This document shows positions 57,090-64,000 of a stretch of 64,000 nt of DNA, piece by piece (position 1 is the first letter of the stretch; each line of letters begins with the position of its first letter). The stretch spans positions 124,001 to 188,000 of the forward strand of contig CAWHZZ010000002.1 of the NCBI GenBank assembly GCA_963833965.1, in the 5' to 3' direction. Source of the stretch: CAJCIW01 sp963833965. GTDB lineage: Bacteria; Chlamydiota; Chlamydiia; Chlamydiales; Rhabdochlamydiaceae. The position numbers were made by a program, and so were the translations under genes. The notes below the pieces were generated by a model. The model was given only the letters and a program-made list of their open reading frames with translations. It searched no databases and was not told the origin of the DNA.

Positions 57090-59613
57090 TTATCATTTAA
57101 GCGCGCCTCTGGTTCTTAAAATCATTTGCCCTTCAAAAACCAATCTTGTCTCTTTCGCGACCACCGCCAGTGAAAAGAGCGCCTTGGAAATTCTCCTCAA
57201 GCAGCAAAAACAAGTGAGCGATACTTTTGTTATTCCGACCGAACGTTCTTTTGAGATTCTGAAAGGGCTCGCGACGAGCGGCAGAGTTTTTTACGAGGGG
57301 AAAAAAATCATCGTCGACCCCTTCACGGATGTCGATCTCTATGTAGAGGTGGAGAAAAGCTTGGTGCAAGGCTGTTGGAAAATGGGCAACCTCAAAGGCC
57401 CCATGAAAGAGTGCGCTCTCGTCGTCCCGTCCAACCCTTCCTGGATCCTCAAGGACGGCTTCATCCGCCCGATCAAAGAGGAGATTTCCTGCAGTTGGGT
57501 CAAATGGACGGCTTCGGGACCTTATGAGCTTTCTGCTCCTGAGCTTGCCGAGCTGATCGACGACGCCAAAGAGGAGATCGAGGTTAAGTGGCGCTGTGAG
57601 GGGCTTCAAATCGCAGAGCCACTTCCATTTCTTGTCCTGGCCTGCCGCCATGGAGGCTTTGCCGATCTCTGGTTCGACTATGGGCCTTATGGAAAAATCG
57701 CCGAACACGACCCCATCGCTGTCTCTTGGAGAAATCGAGGAGCGGAAAAGAATTGGGAAAAAGATCTTCTTGAGACCGGCTTTGAAAAGAAAATGGTCGA
57801 TCGGTCGCATTACTATTGCGCGATGGACAAAGTCGCCAAGAGCTTGACCTTTCTTCTCGAGATCGGATGGGCAGTCATCGATGCTGGCGGGCGCAAAGTT
57901 CTCCGGCAAAAAGCGGCCGAATTCGATGCCGAATTTTCTAAAGATCAGACCATCGTCCGCGTGAAATTGAATTATGGCGACCATCAGGCCGATTTAAAAG
58001 ACGTGGTCGGCGCTTTCAATCGGCAAGAGCAGTTTGTTTCCCTATCGCCGAGTGCGGTCGCGCTCCTCGACCGCGATCAATTTGCGCAAGAGTGGGGAGA
58101 CCTTGCCGCCCAAGAGGTGACAACGGAGGGCATTGTAGTCAGAAAAAATGAGATGGGGATTTTAGAGTCCCTTTTAGACCGGCAAAACCTGTTCATCCGA
58201 GAAGACCTCAGACAAAAAATTGCAAATCTTACCGAATTCACGCCTATCGCGGCCACGGGCAATTGTTTCCAGGGGACGCTTTTTTCCTATCAGACGGAAG
58301 GGATGCAGTGGCTCAAGTTCCTCGAAGAAGGGAACTTCGGCGGCCTTTTGGCCGATGAAATGGGGCTGGGAAAAACAGTGCAGGTCCTGGCATTTTTTTC
58401 CCTGCTCACAATCGATCAGCCCTGTTTGATCGTCGTGCCGACCTCTTTGCTCTTCAATTGGGCAAGAGAATTCGAGAAATTCCTGCCCAGCTTTACTGTC
58501 TATTCCCATCACGGTCCTGAAAGACTCCGCAGCAAAGAGGAGCTGCAGCAAAAGCAGATCATCGTCACCACGTATGCTTTGCTCAGGATCGATGCAGATC
58601 TTTTTCAAGCGGTTGACTTCGAGGTTGTTATTCTAGACGAAGCTCAGATCATCAAAAACCCCGACAGCCAAGTCTCTCAGTGCTGCTTTCAGCTCAAGAG
58701 CCGCATGCGCCTCTGCGTGACGGGCACGCCCATCGAAAATCGATGGGAGGACCTCTGGTCTCTTTTTCACTTTTTGGAACCTAGTCTCTTGGGAGAAAAA
58801 AGCGCTTTTCGAGCTGAGACAGCTTATATAGAGCGGATAAGAAAGAAAATTCGCCCTTTTTTACTGCGCCGAAAGAAAGAGCAGGTCGCCCTGCAGCTTC
58901 CTCCTAAGCTCGAACAAACGGTATTTGTCGATATGGCCGAAGAGCAGCGGTCGATGTATGAACGATGGCTAAAAAATACAAAACAGGGGCTGCTTAAAAA
59001 AGTGAGCCTCGACGGCGCGTCAGCCCATCGCATGGAAATCCTCGAAGCGATTTTGCGCCTTCGGCAGCTCTGTGCCCACCCCTTGCTCGTCGAACAAGGA
59101 ACCGAAGGAAGCGCGAAATTCGAGCGCGTGATGGCCGACCTGCAAGAGGTCGTCGAAGAAAAACGCAAAGTCTTAGTTTATAGCCAGTTCACACAGATGC
59201 TCCGTTTGATCGAGGTCGCTGTCCAAGAGAAGGGCTGGAAATACGTTTATCTCGACGGAAGCACCCGCAACCGCGAGCAAATCGTCCGTCAATTTCAAGA
59301 GGACGATGACACGTTAATTTTTCTCATCAGTCTTAAAGCAGGCGGGGTAGGGCTCAATTTAACAGCTGCCGACTACGTCTTTCTTTATGATCCCTGGTGG
59401 AACGATGCCGTCGAGCGGCAGGCGATCGACCGTGCCCATCGCCTCGGAAAATCGGGCACCGTCATCGCGCGGCGCTACATCACGGCGCTGAGCATTGAGG
59501 AGAAGATCCTGAAGCTAAAAGCGCACAAGGCATCGCTCTCTGAGCAGCTGCTCGATTCCGGCGAGGAGCTCGGACAAGTCTCCATCGAAGACCTCCTAGA
59601 GCTTTTAGATTAA
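57082..59613 (+). CDS. SWI2/SNF2 family helicase, second paralogue
   Basis: About 843 residues starting MISYHLSAPLVLK, overlapping the trhO stop by 8 bases, so translation is coupled. The N-terminal 400 residues are a diverged SNF2-associated region without the SWIM finger of the 16687 paralogue. The ATPase core is complete: LADEMGLGKTVQ, LDEAQIIKN, VTGTPIENRWEDLW, SLKAGGVGLNLTAADYV and DRAHRLGKSGTV. It is a DNA-translocating remodeller, function unknown in this lineage. It ends 4 bases into the convergent small gene. Confidence 0.92.
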   Translation: MISYHLSAPLVLKIICPSKTNLVSFATTASEKSALEILLKQQKQVSDTFVIPTERSFEILKGLATSGRVFYEGKKIIVDPFTDVDLYVEVEKSLVQGCWKMGNLKGPMKECALVVPSNPSWILKDGFIRPIKEEISCSWVKWTASGPYELSAPELAELIDDAKEEIEVKWRCEGLQIAEPLPFLVLACRHGGFADLWFDYGPYGKIAEHDPIAVSWRNRGAEKNWEKDLLETGFEKKMVDRSHYYCAMDKVAKSLTFLLEIGWAVIDAGGRKVLRQKAAEFDAEFSKDQTIVRVKLNYGDHQADLKDVVGAFNRQEQFVSLSPSAVALLDRDQFAQEWGDLAAQEVTTEGIVVRKNEMGILESLLDRQNLFIREDLRQKIANLTEFTPIAATGNCFQGTLFSYQTEGMQWLKFLEEGNFGGLLADEMGLGKTVQVLAFFSLLTIDQPCLIVVPTSLLFNWAREFEKFLPSFTVYSHHGPERLRSKEELQQKQIIVTTYALLRIDADLFQAVDFEVVILDEAQIIKNPDSQVSQCCFQLKSRMRLCVTGTPIENRWEDLWSLFHFLEPSLLGEKSAFRAETAYIERIRKKIRPFLLRRKKEQVALQLPPKLEQTVFVDMAEEQRSMYERWLKNTKQGLLKKVSLDGASAHRMEILEAILRLRQLCAHPLLVEQGTEGSAKFERVMADLQEVVEEKRKVLVYSQFTQMLRLIEVAVQEKGWKYVYLDGSTRNREQIVRQFQEDDDTLIFLISLKAGGVGLNLTAADYVFLYDPWWNDAVERQAIDRAHRLGKSGTVIARRYITALSIEEKILKLKAHKASLSEQLLDSGEELGQVSIEDLLELLD

Positions 59614-59861
59614 TTGTCCTCAACATTCCTGTCTTGCTCGATCAGCTCTTGGGCGGCGAACTTTAATGTCTTGAGCCCCTCTTCAAAGCCCACTTCTCTC
59701 AGAAGGTGGTCCAGATAACGGATTTCGGCTTGAAGCTGATCGTTGATCGATTCCAACTCCGAGATTTTTTTTAGCATCTCTTCTTTGTTCATCATGCCCT
59801 CCAGATCTTCGAGCCTATCGACAAAGTCATGGAATTTTCTTTGCCTTTCTTTTTGGCCCAT
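59610..59861 (-). CDS. Small coiled-coil protein, unknown function
   Basis: An 83-residue protein from ATG 59861 (MGQKERQRKF): almost entirely one or two long helices with heptads (VDRLEDLEGMMNKEEMLKKISELESINDQL), acidic at the end (EQDRNVEDN). A longer frame (to 59894) begins inside a CCATGTG/CACATGG hairpin. Its start site AAAGAGATTGG gives a fair ribosome binding site. No family recognised; structural or chaperone-like roles are possible. Confidence 0.65.
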   Translation of the reverse strand: MGQKERQRKFHDFVDRLEDLEGMMNKEEMLKKISELESINDQLQAEIRYLDHLLREVGFEEGLKTLKFAAQELIEQDRNVEDN

Positions 59862-59894
59862 TTCCAATCTCTTTTTTCTTCCATGTGTTAGCAC

Positions 59895-60039
59895 ATGGCC
59901 TCAAAAAGACCAGACCCGCCATTGGCGGGTTGGAAATGGCCTCAAAAATTTAAGGCAAATAAAATCCCAGCACTTTGCCGATAGGCTCTGGCGATAAAAG
60001 AATAGATGCAAAAACCGTGCCAAGGTATACATAAAAAAC
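59895..60039. repeat. Short repeats and hairpin upstream of the lipoprotein gene
   Basis: ATGGCCTCAAAAA occurs twice (59895-59907 and 59936-59948) flanking a hairpin ACCCGCCA/TGGCGGGT (59914-59929); a second hairpin CCATGTG/CACATGG lies at 59881-59898. Confidence 0.5.
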
Positions 60040-60261
60040 ATGAAGCGACTTTTTCTATTCCCTTTATTACTTATTGTCGGTTCCTGCACCCCCAAAGAAG
60101 AGGAGCAGCAGCCCGATTATGACAATATGGTCATGGCCGGCGAGGAGGAAGAATGGTCGCCCGCTCCCGACAGCAAAAATGTCGCCGATTGCGATCCGCA
60201 AGAGTTCCTGATCCACGATCCCGAAAGCAAAACCGAAAACGCTTCCGAGTCACTTCAATAA
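60040..60261 (+). CDS. Small predicted lipoprotein
   Basis: A 73-residue precursor with a lipoprotein signal peptide (KRLFLFPLLLIVGSC, lipobox VGSC, cleavage before Cys at 16) and a short acidic, disordered mature part. It would be lipid-anchored in the outer or inner membrane facing the periplasm. No known family. Confidence 0.7.
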   Translation: MKRLFLFPLLLIVGSCTPKEEEQQPDYDNMVMAGEEEEWSPAPDSKNVADCDPQEFLIHDPESKTENASESLQ

Positions 60262-60335
60262 TTCATTTTAGTTGTTCGTAATCCAATCTCATCTTTAGTC
60301 TTTTACTCCTTTTCTAAATATTCAGGAGGTTTTTT

Positions 60336-62621
60336 ATGGCATCGCCAGCTGCAAAATCGATTGGTTTTCAGGATGCATTTTCGCACGCATTTCGAGGAAT
60401 TACAACAAAGACAGATACTTGGAACTCTGACCTCAAGAAATTGACCGAAGCAACGAAAAAAATGATGGAAAACGCTGAAAAGTCCGAAGAAGTCAAAAAA
60501 ATCCTCCTCGAATCGATCTCAAGCCTAAATGGGAAAAACCTCGATGAAGCGAAAGGAAAGCTCGTCTTAAAGAGCGTTTATCTCGGTCTCCCCGAGTCGG
60601 TCAGCGGCGGTGAGTTCCCGATTATACAGGCAATAAAAAAACCGATGGCAGATGCAATAGCCGGCCTAAAAGAAAAAGCAGAGGCATTTTTTGCGGCTGC
60701 GAAGATTTCACCGAGAAGCGGTTCTTCAAAAAATATGGAAATTCTCGCATCGATTGCTGCCGAACAACACGCTAGAAACGATGAACCCTCTGCGCTGACA
60801 AGGATCCAAAGCTCTCTTAGGACCCTAAATCCTACCGCCCTCCTATTTACGAAAGAAGTAGCCGGAGAGATCAAGCTAAAATTCGCAGCACCTGTTCATC
60901 AAAAGGCTATTGATAACATTGAACAGCTCGCCAAAGACGTCGAAGAGTTGAACCAAGCGACCTCCAAGGCTTTGGCCTTTCAGGATCTGAAAAATCTGCT
61001 CAACCAGGCGCGAGGCCAGATGCAGACCGCCTTGGATATCATCCTTGATCTTGCCCAATACGACGAACTCCAAACCCAGGCTCTCAATAAACAGGTCCAA
61101 GAGCTTAAAACAAACCTTACAGGGAAAGTTGAACTCCTATCCAAGCAAATGGATACTTTGATCGCTAGTGAGAAATGCGAGGCTGCGATGGCCCCCTTAA
61201 TGGAGCCCGAGGCTAAAGAACAGATGGAACAGTTTAGCAAGACAGTCGACCTTTATATCCAAACGGGCACCAGCGCCGTTGCTTTGGTCAACGTGGAAAA
61301 AAATATCCAGGAAGCCGAAGACATGCTCAAAAAGGCCGAAGCTCAAAAAAACACTCCCGATCTTACTGAGACGCAAAAGACCATCGCGACGGCAAGCAAG
61401 GCTCTATCTCTCACCTCGACGGCATTGGACGTCTTTGCCGAGGCCAAAGCAGCCTGTCCCAAATTTAGCAATACTCTTCTCGATAAGTTGAGAAACGCGC
61501 AAAAGAAATTGACAGAGCAAACGAAAAAAGTTGTCGAAAATCCCGAGCTGAAAAAAGCTATCGAAGCGGCGAAAAGCCCCGAAGTTAAAACAATCATCGA
61601 AGCAGAATTCACGAACTCAAACCAAATGATCGAACAATCGGCCGCGGCCGTCGCAAAACTCGAAAATCCCGACCCGCTAGCGTTTCAGTTTACAGATAGG
61701 CAGAAGCAATTTTTTGAGCTTGTGAATAAGACGATCCGGGATGAAAGCAAACTTGAAGAACGGATCCGAAAAGAAATCAGCGCCTTAAGCCAACGGGCGA
61801 TCCCTCTAATGCGGATCGTAGACGCCGGCCTACTATCGGATGCCGATAGCTTCTCCATTACGAATATGTTGATCGATTACATCGATATTCTATGCTACAT
61901 CTATGATAAAATCGAGACCGGTGGCAAAACGTCAAAAGACGAAGCTGGTAAAATTAACGATGCTTTGCGCACAGACGGAATCCACGACCTAGCGGAATTT
62001 ATGAACAAAGAATATTATGCCAAATGTTTTAAAACCCTAAAACCCGAAATCGAAAAGAAGATAGGGCTTGAGCTGTCGAGACAATTACAATCCAAATTGA
62101 TTCTGACTAGTAAGAAATACGATGACATAGCAGCAATATGGTACACCGAGCGACAGAAGACATTTTTTGAAATCGCGAAAAAGATCTCGGATAGCAGGCT
62201 TGATGAAGACATGCAACAAGAGATCCATGCCTTCAGTAAGCTTGCGATTCCCTTGATGACGATCGAAGATCCTGCAAGTCTCTCCGATGAGAATAGTATT
62301 CACATTGCGATTATGCTCGCTCGCTATCTCGATGTTCTAAGTCATGCCTATGATAAGTTAGATGAGGGTTACAAAGTCTCAAAAGCAGAAGCTGCGAAGA
62401 TTAATATTGCCTTACAAGAAAGTGGAGTTCACTCCCTAGCGACCTTCATGGCTGATGAATATTATGGCAAATATTTTCAACCACTGAAATCTAAAGTCGA
62501 AACAACAATTGGGTCTGACACGTGGCAGAAATTCTCTGATAAATTGAGAGGGATTAAACAGAGACAAGATGAATTAGGGACAAATTGCCTCATCATTGTT
62601 CCTAAGGCAATCTCAGCTTAA
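60336..62621 (+). CDS. Large helical protein with internal duplication, candidate effector
   Basis: A 761-residue, Lys/Glu/Ala-rich, almost wholly helical protein with no signal peptide or membrane segment. AGGAGGTTTTTT gives a near-perfect ribosome binding site. Residues about 445-595 and about 605-750 are a duplicated module: both have DRQKxFFEL/ERQKTFFEI, an E-x-I-x-A-xS-x-AIPLM segment, SLSD-type turns, LxxYIDILxxxYDKxE and EYYxKxFxxLK. The first 440 residues are coiled coil. No family I recognise. Its end overlaps ogt by 9 bases. A secreted or structural protein is suggested by composition only. Confidence 0.75.
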   Translation: MASPAAKSIGFQDAFSHAFRGITTKTDTWNSDLKKLTEATKKMMENAEKSEEVKKILLESISSLNGKNLDEAKGKLVLKSVYLGLPESVSGGEFPIIQAIKKPMADAIAGLKEKAEAFFAAAKISPRSGSSKNMEILASIAAEQHARNDEPSALTRIQSSLRTLNPTALLFTKEVAGEIKLKFAAPVHQKAIDNIEQLAKDVEELNQATSKALAFQDLKNLLNQARGQMQTALDIILDLAQYDELQTQALNKQVQELKTNLTGKVELLSKQMDTLIASEKCEAAMAPLMEPEAKEQMEQFSKTVDLYIQTGTSAVALVNVEKNIQEAEDMLKKAEAQKNTPDLTETQKTIATASKALSLTSTALDVFAEAKAACPKFSNTLLDKLRNAQKKLTEQTKKVVENPELKKAIEAAKSPEVKTIIEAEFTNSNQMIEQSAAAVAKLENPDPLAFQFTDRQKQFFELVNKTIRDESKLEERIRKEISALSQRAIPLMRIVDAGLLSDADSFSITNMLIDYIDILCYIYDKIETGGKTSKDEAGKINDALRTDGIHDLAEFMNKEYYAKCFKTLKPEIEKKIGLELSRQLQSKLILTSKKYDDIAAIWYTERQKTFFEIAKKISDSRLDEDMQQEIHAFSKLAIPLMTIEDPASLSDENSIHIAIMLARYLDVLSHAYDKLDEGYKVSKAEAAKINIALQESGVHSLATFMADEYYGKYFQPLKSKVETTIGSDTWQKFSDKLRGIKQRQDELGTNCLIIVPKAISA

Positions 62622-63074
62622 ACTTTTTTCAAAGTCGAGCAGGAGCTTCTTCAATCGGAGCTCCTGTGCAAACCCTCCAAGCCGCCCTCCTGCCGCAATC
62701 ACACGGTGGCAGGGGATAAAGAGGGGATAAGGGTTGAAATGGCACGCTGTTCCAACCGCCCGGGCTGCCTTCGGCTGTCCCACCTTCGCAGCCAATTCCC
62801 CATAGCTGACGACCTCACCAAATGCAACGTCTTGCAAACAGCGAAGCGCTTCCTTCCTAAACAGTGTGAGGGCATCTAAATCTAGAGCGATCTTGCCCGG
62901 CTTCTTGTTGGCGTAATTTTTCAAGAATTCCAGCAAATGCTTAACTGTGGTGGTATCAGCCTCGCCTTCGATTCCGCATTCAAAACTGCTTGCGGATAAA
63001 AGCGAGGAACTTTTGAAGTGCGAGTGTTGAAAGCTCAACAGAACACAGATCTTTGGGTATTCAGCAATGATCAT
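62613..63074 (-). CDS. ogt: Methylated-DNA-protein-cysteine methyltransferase (Ogt-like)
   Basis: A 153-residue O6-alkylguanine-DNA alkyltransferase: the acceptor cysteine lies in FIPCHRVIAAGGRLGGFAQ (about 125), with the helix-turn-helix GEVVSYGELAAKVGQPKAARAVGTA before it. It repairs alkylated guanine by stoichiometric transfer to itself. Short N-terminal domain, common in this family. Its start codon shares a base with the stop of the upstream gene (TAATG), so it is coupled to the YwqK-like gene. Confidence 0.93.
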   Translation of the reverse strand: MIIAEYPKICVLLSFQHSHFKSSSLLSASSFECGIEGEADTTTVKHLLEFLKNYANKKPGKIALDLDALTLFRKEALRCLQDVAFGEVVSYGELAAKVGQPKAARAVGTACHFNPYPLFIPCHRVIAAGGRLGGFAQELRLKKLLLDFEKSLS

Positions 63075-64000
63075 TAACGTAGGGGTAGATGATCGTAAGG
63101 TTCATGCGAAATGAACTTGTCCATGTTCATGTCCGTCATTTCGTCGTATTTGCGTTTGCTGACGGCTTCGCCGGCATAATACCAGTGATATTCTGCCTTG
63201 CCCTCGACGAAGTAGAGAGTAGGGCCATGTCTTAAATCATTTTCCCACATGATCTCTTGGGAGACAATGTCTCCATCGATGAAATGGCGCTCAATTCCGA
63301 ATTTCTCGCCGTAGCGGTAAGTAACCTCTGCGTAGCGGTTGCCATTTTTGAAGTAGGTAGACTTTCCGTGAAGCGCCCCATTGACCCACTCCTCGATGGC
63401 GAGTGGCTCGCCATTTTGAGCAAAGGTGCGGCGTTCCCCATGAAGGTTATTGCGATAGCAATAGGCGATCGCTTGCGGAGCGCCATTGGGATAAAAAGTC
63501 TCCTTTTTGACAGCGTAGCCCCCTTCGATCAGCTCTCTTGCCATGAGAAGGCCATTGCGATCGCGGCGGACGGCTTGGCCGACGCCTTTTTCCACGCGGC
63601 ATTCAAGGTCATTATTCGCTGTATAATATTGCCCTTCGAGAAGTTCAGGTCCCACAAATTCCTCAACTGCCATCGGCGAGCCTTGGGCATACCAAGTCGT
63701 CACAGAAGAGCGTGTGGGGGATAGCTTCACTTTTTCCAAGAGAGGAACTCCGGCAGGGTCGTAAGTGATCTCTTTCACGCAATTGCCTTGATTGTAAAGG
63801 CAGAAGAATTGGACGGTCTGGCTATGGGGGAAGGTCTGTGTCGAGGGACCCTGTTTGATGCCGTTTTCATAAGTCGTCGTCAGGGTGACCCCATTGGTGA
63901 GGTCAGTGATCACCTGGCCGGGATAATTCTTTTCTTCCCAATCCTGTTTGGTGACGGCATATCCGTATTTATGGACGTAGCGCTCGGAAATAACGCTGTC
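63074..64000 (-). CDS. YwqK/MORN-like repeat protein, 5' end outside window
   Basis: At least 309 residues; the frame is open to the right edge, so the N-terminus is missing. It has about nine repeats of the YwqK type (YxxG..xGxxxTxxxxG: YENGIKQGPSTQTF, GAPQAIAYCYRNNLHGERRTFAQNGEPLAIEEWVNGALHGKS, YFKNGNRYAEVTYRYGEKFG). These repeats form extended beta-hairpin arrays; related proteins are annotated as antitoxin YwqK or hypothetical, with no proven activity. It is transcribed with ogt. Confidence 0.75.
   Translation of the reverse strand, partial: DSVISERYVHKYGYAVTKQDWEEKNYPGQVITDLTNGVTLTTTYENGIKQGPSTQTFPHSQTVQFFCLYNQGNCVKEITYDPAGVPLLEKVKLSPTRSSVTTWYAQGSPMAVEEFVGPELLEGQYYTANNDLECRVEKGVGQAVRRDRNGLLMARELIEGGYAVKKETFYPNGAPQAIAYCYRNNLHGERRTFAQNGEPLAIEEWVNGALHGKSTYFKNGNRYAEVTYRYGEKFGIERHFIDGDIVSQEIMWENDLRHGPTLYFVEGKAEYHWYYAGEAVSKRKYDEMTDMNMDKFISHEPYDHLPLR

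Noticed and set aside
1..64000. Search for transposases, integrases, phage genes, rRNA and riboswitches
   Set aside because: None seen by motif or structure; repeats here are non-autonomous as far as can be judged.

Overview
The window is a chromosomal segment of a member of the phylum Chlamydiae, most likely one of the environmental or amoeba-associated families of Parachlamydiales rather than Chlamydia itself. This rests on gene content and order. There is a chlamydial type III secretion (T3SS) block (cdsD-cdsE-cdsF-cdsG next to a CesT-type chaperone). The runs tig-clpP-clpX / tRNA-Gly / SNF2 helicase-mreB-pckA and nfo-murJ-rpsD-rhodanese match my memory of the C. trachomatis CT705-CT710 and CT624-CT627 regions. 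Features expected outside Chlamydia are an asparaginyl-tRNA synthetase, two F-box/WD40 proteins and a family-9 glycosyltransferase. No rRNA, CRISPR array, transposase, integrase or phage gene was found. Family-level placement is not possible from reading alone.

Layout. 1-4.1 kb: T3SS needle and basal-body genes plus a divergently transcribed small basic protein. 4.1-5.7 kb: an N-extended Ser/Thr kinase broken by a one-base frameshift. 6.0-11.4 kb: a seven-gene collinear operon of unrecognised proteins, four with a central hydrophobic stretch, resembling T3SS translocators or effectors; this is the best candidate for an undescribed system. 11.4-14.7 kb: clpX, clpP, tig. 14.7-15.0 kb: three tRNA-Gly genes. 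15.1-16.4 kb: an Arg/Ser-rich, Pro/Ala-repeat protein. 16.7-23.1 kb: SNF2 helicase, mreB, pckA. 23.3-27.2 kb: a glycine-rich autotransporter. 27.2-30.4 kb: ndk, a glycosyltransferase, a tiny membrane peptide and an F-box/WD40 protein. 30.4-34.3 kb: the LPS operon kdsA-lptC-lptA-lptB. 34.4-37.2 kb: an orphan HigA, dapB and two unknowns. 37.6-42.6 kb: a secretin, tRNA-Arg, a large DHH-family protein and khpA. 42.8-48.9 kb: a pseudouridine synthase, a candidate nuclear-targeted effector, two tiny proteins, recX, hemA and a bactofilin-like membrane protein. 49-57 kb: asnS, nfo, murJ, rpsD, a second F-box/WD40 protein and trhO. 57-64 kb: a second SNF2 helicase, small proteins, a duplicated helical protein, ogt and a YwqK-like protein cut by the window edge.

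Two themes run through the window. The first is host interaction: secretion apparatus, translocator-like operon, F-box proteins, a protein with a bipartite nuclear localisation signal, an SR-like protein and a eukaryotic-type kinase. The second is a set of at least seven long imperfect palindromes (about 90-220 bp), each with different sequence. Several touch coding sequence: one is translated in frame inside lptB, one supplies the 3' end of the pseudouridine synthase gene and one lies at the 5' end of the T3SS chaperone gene. A roughly 70-bp non-palindromic repeat occurs twice, 12 kb apart and inverted.
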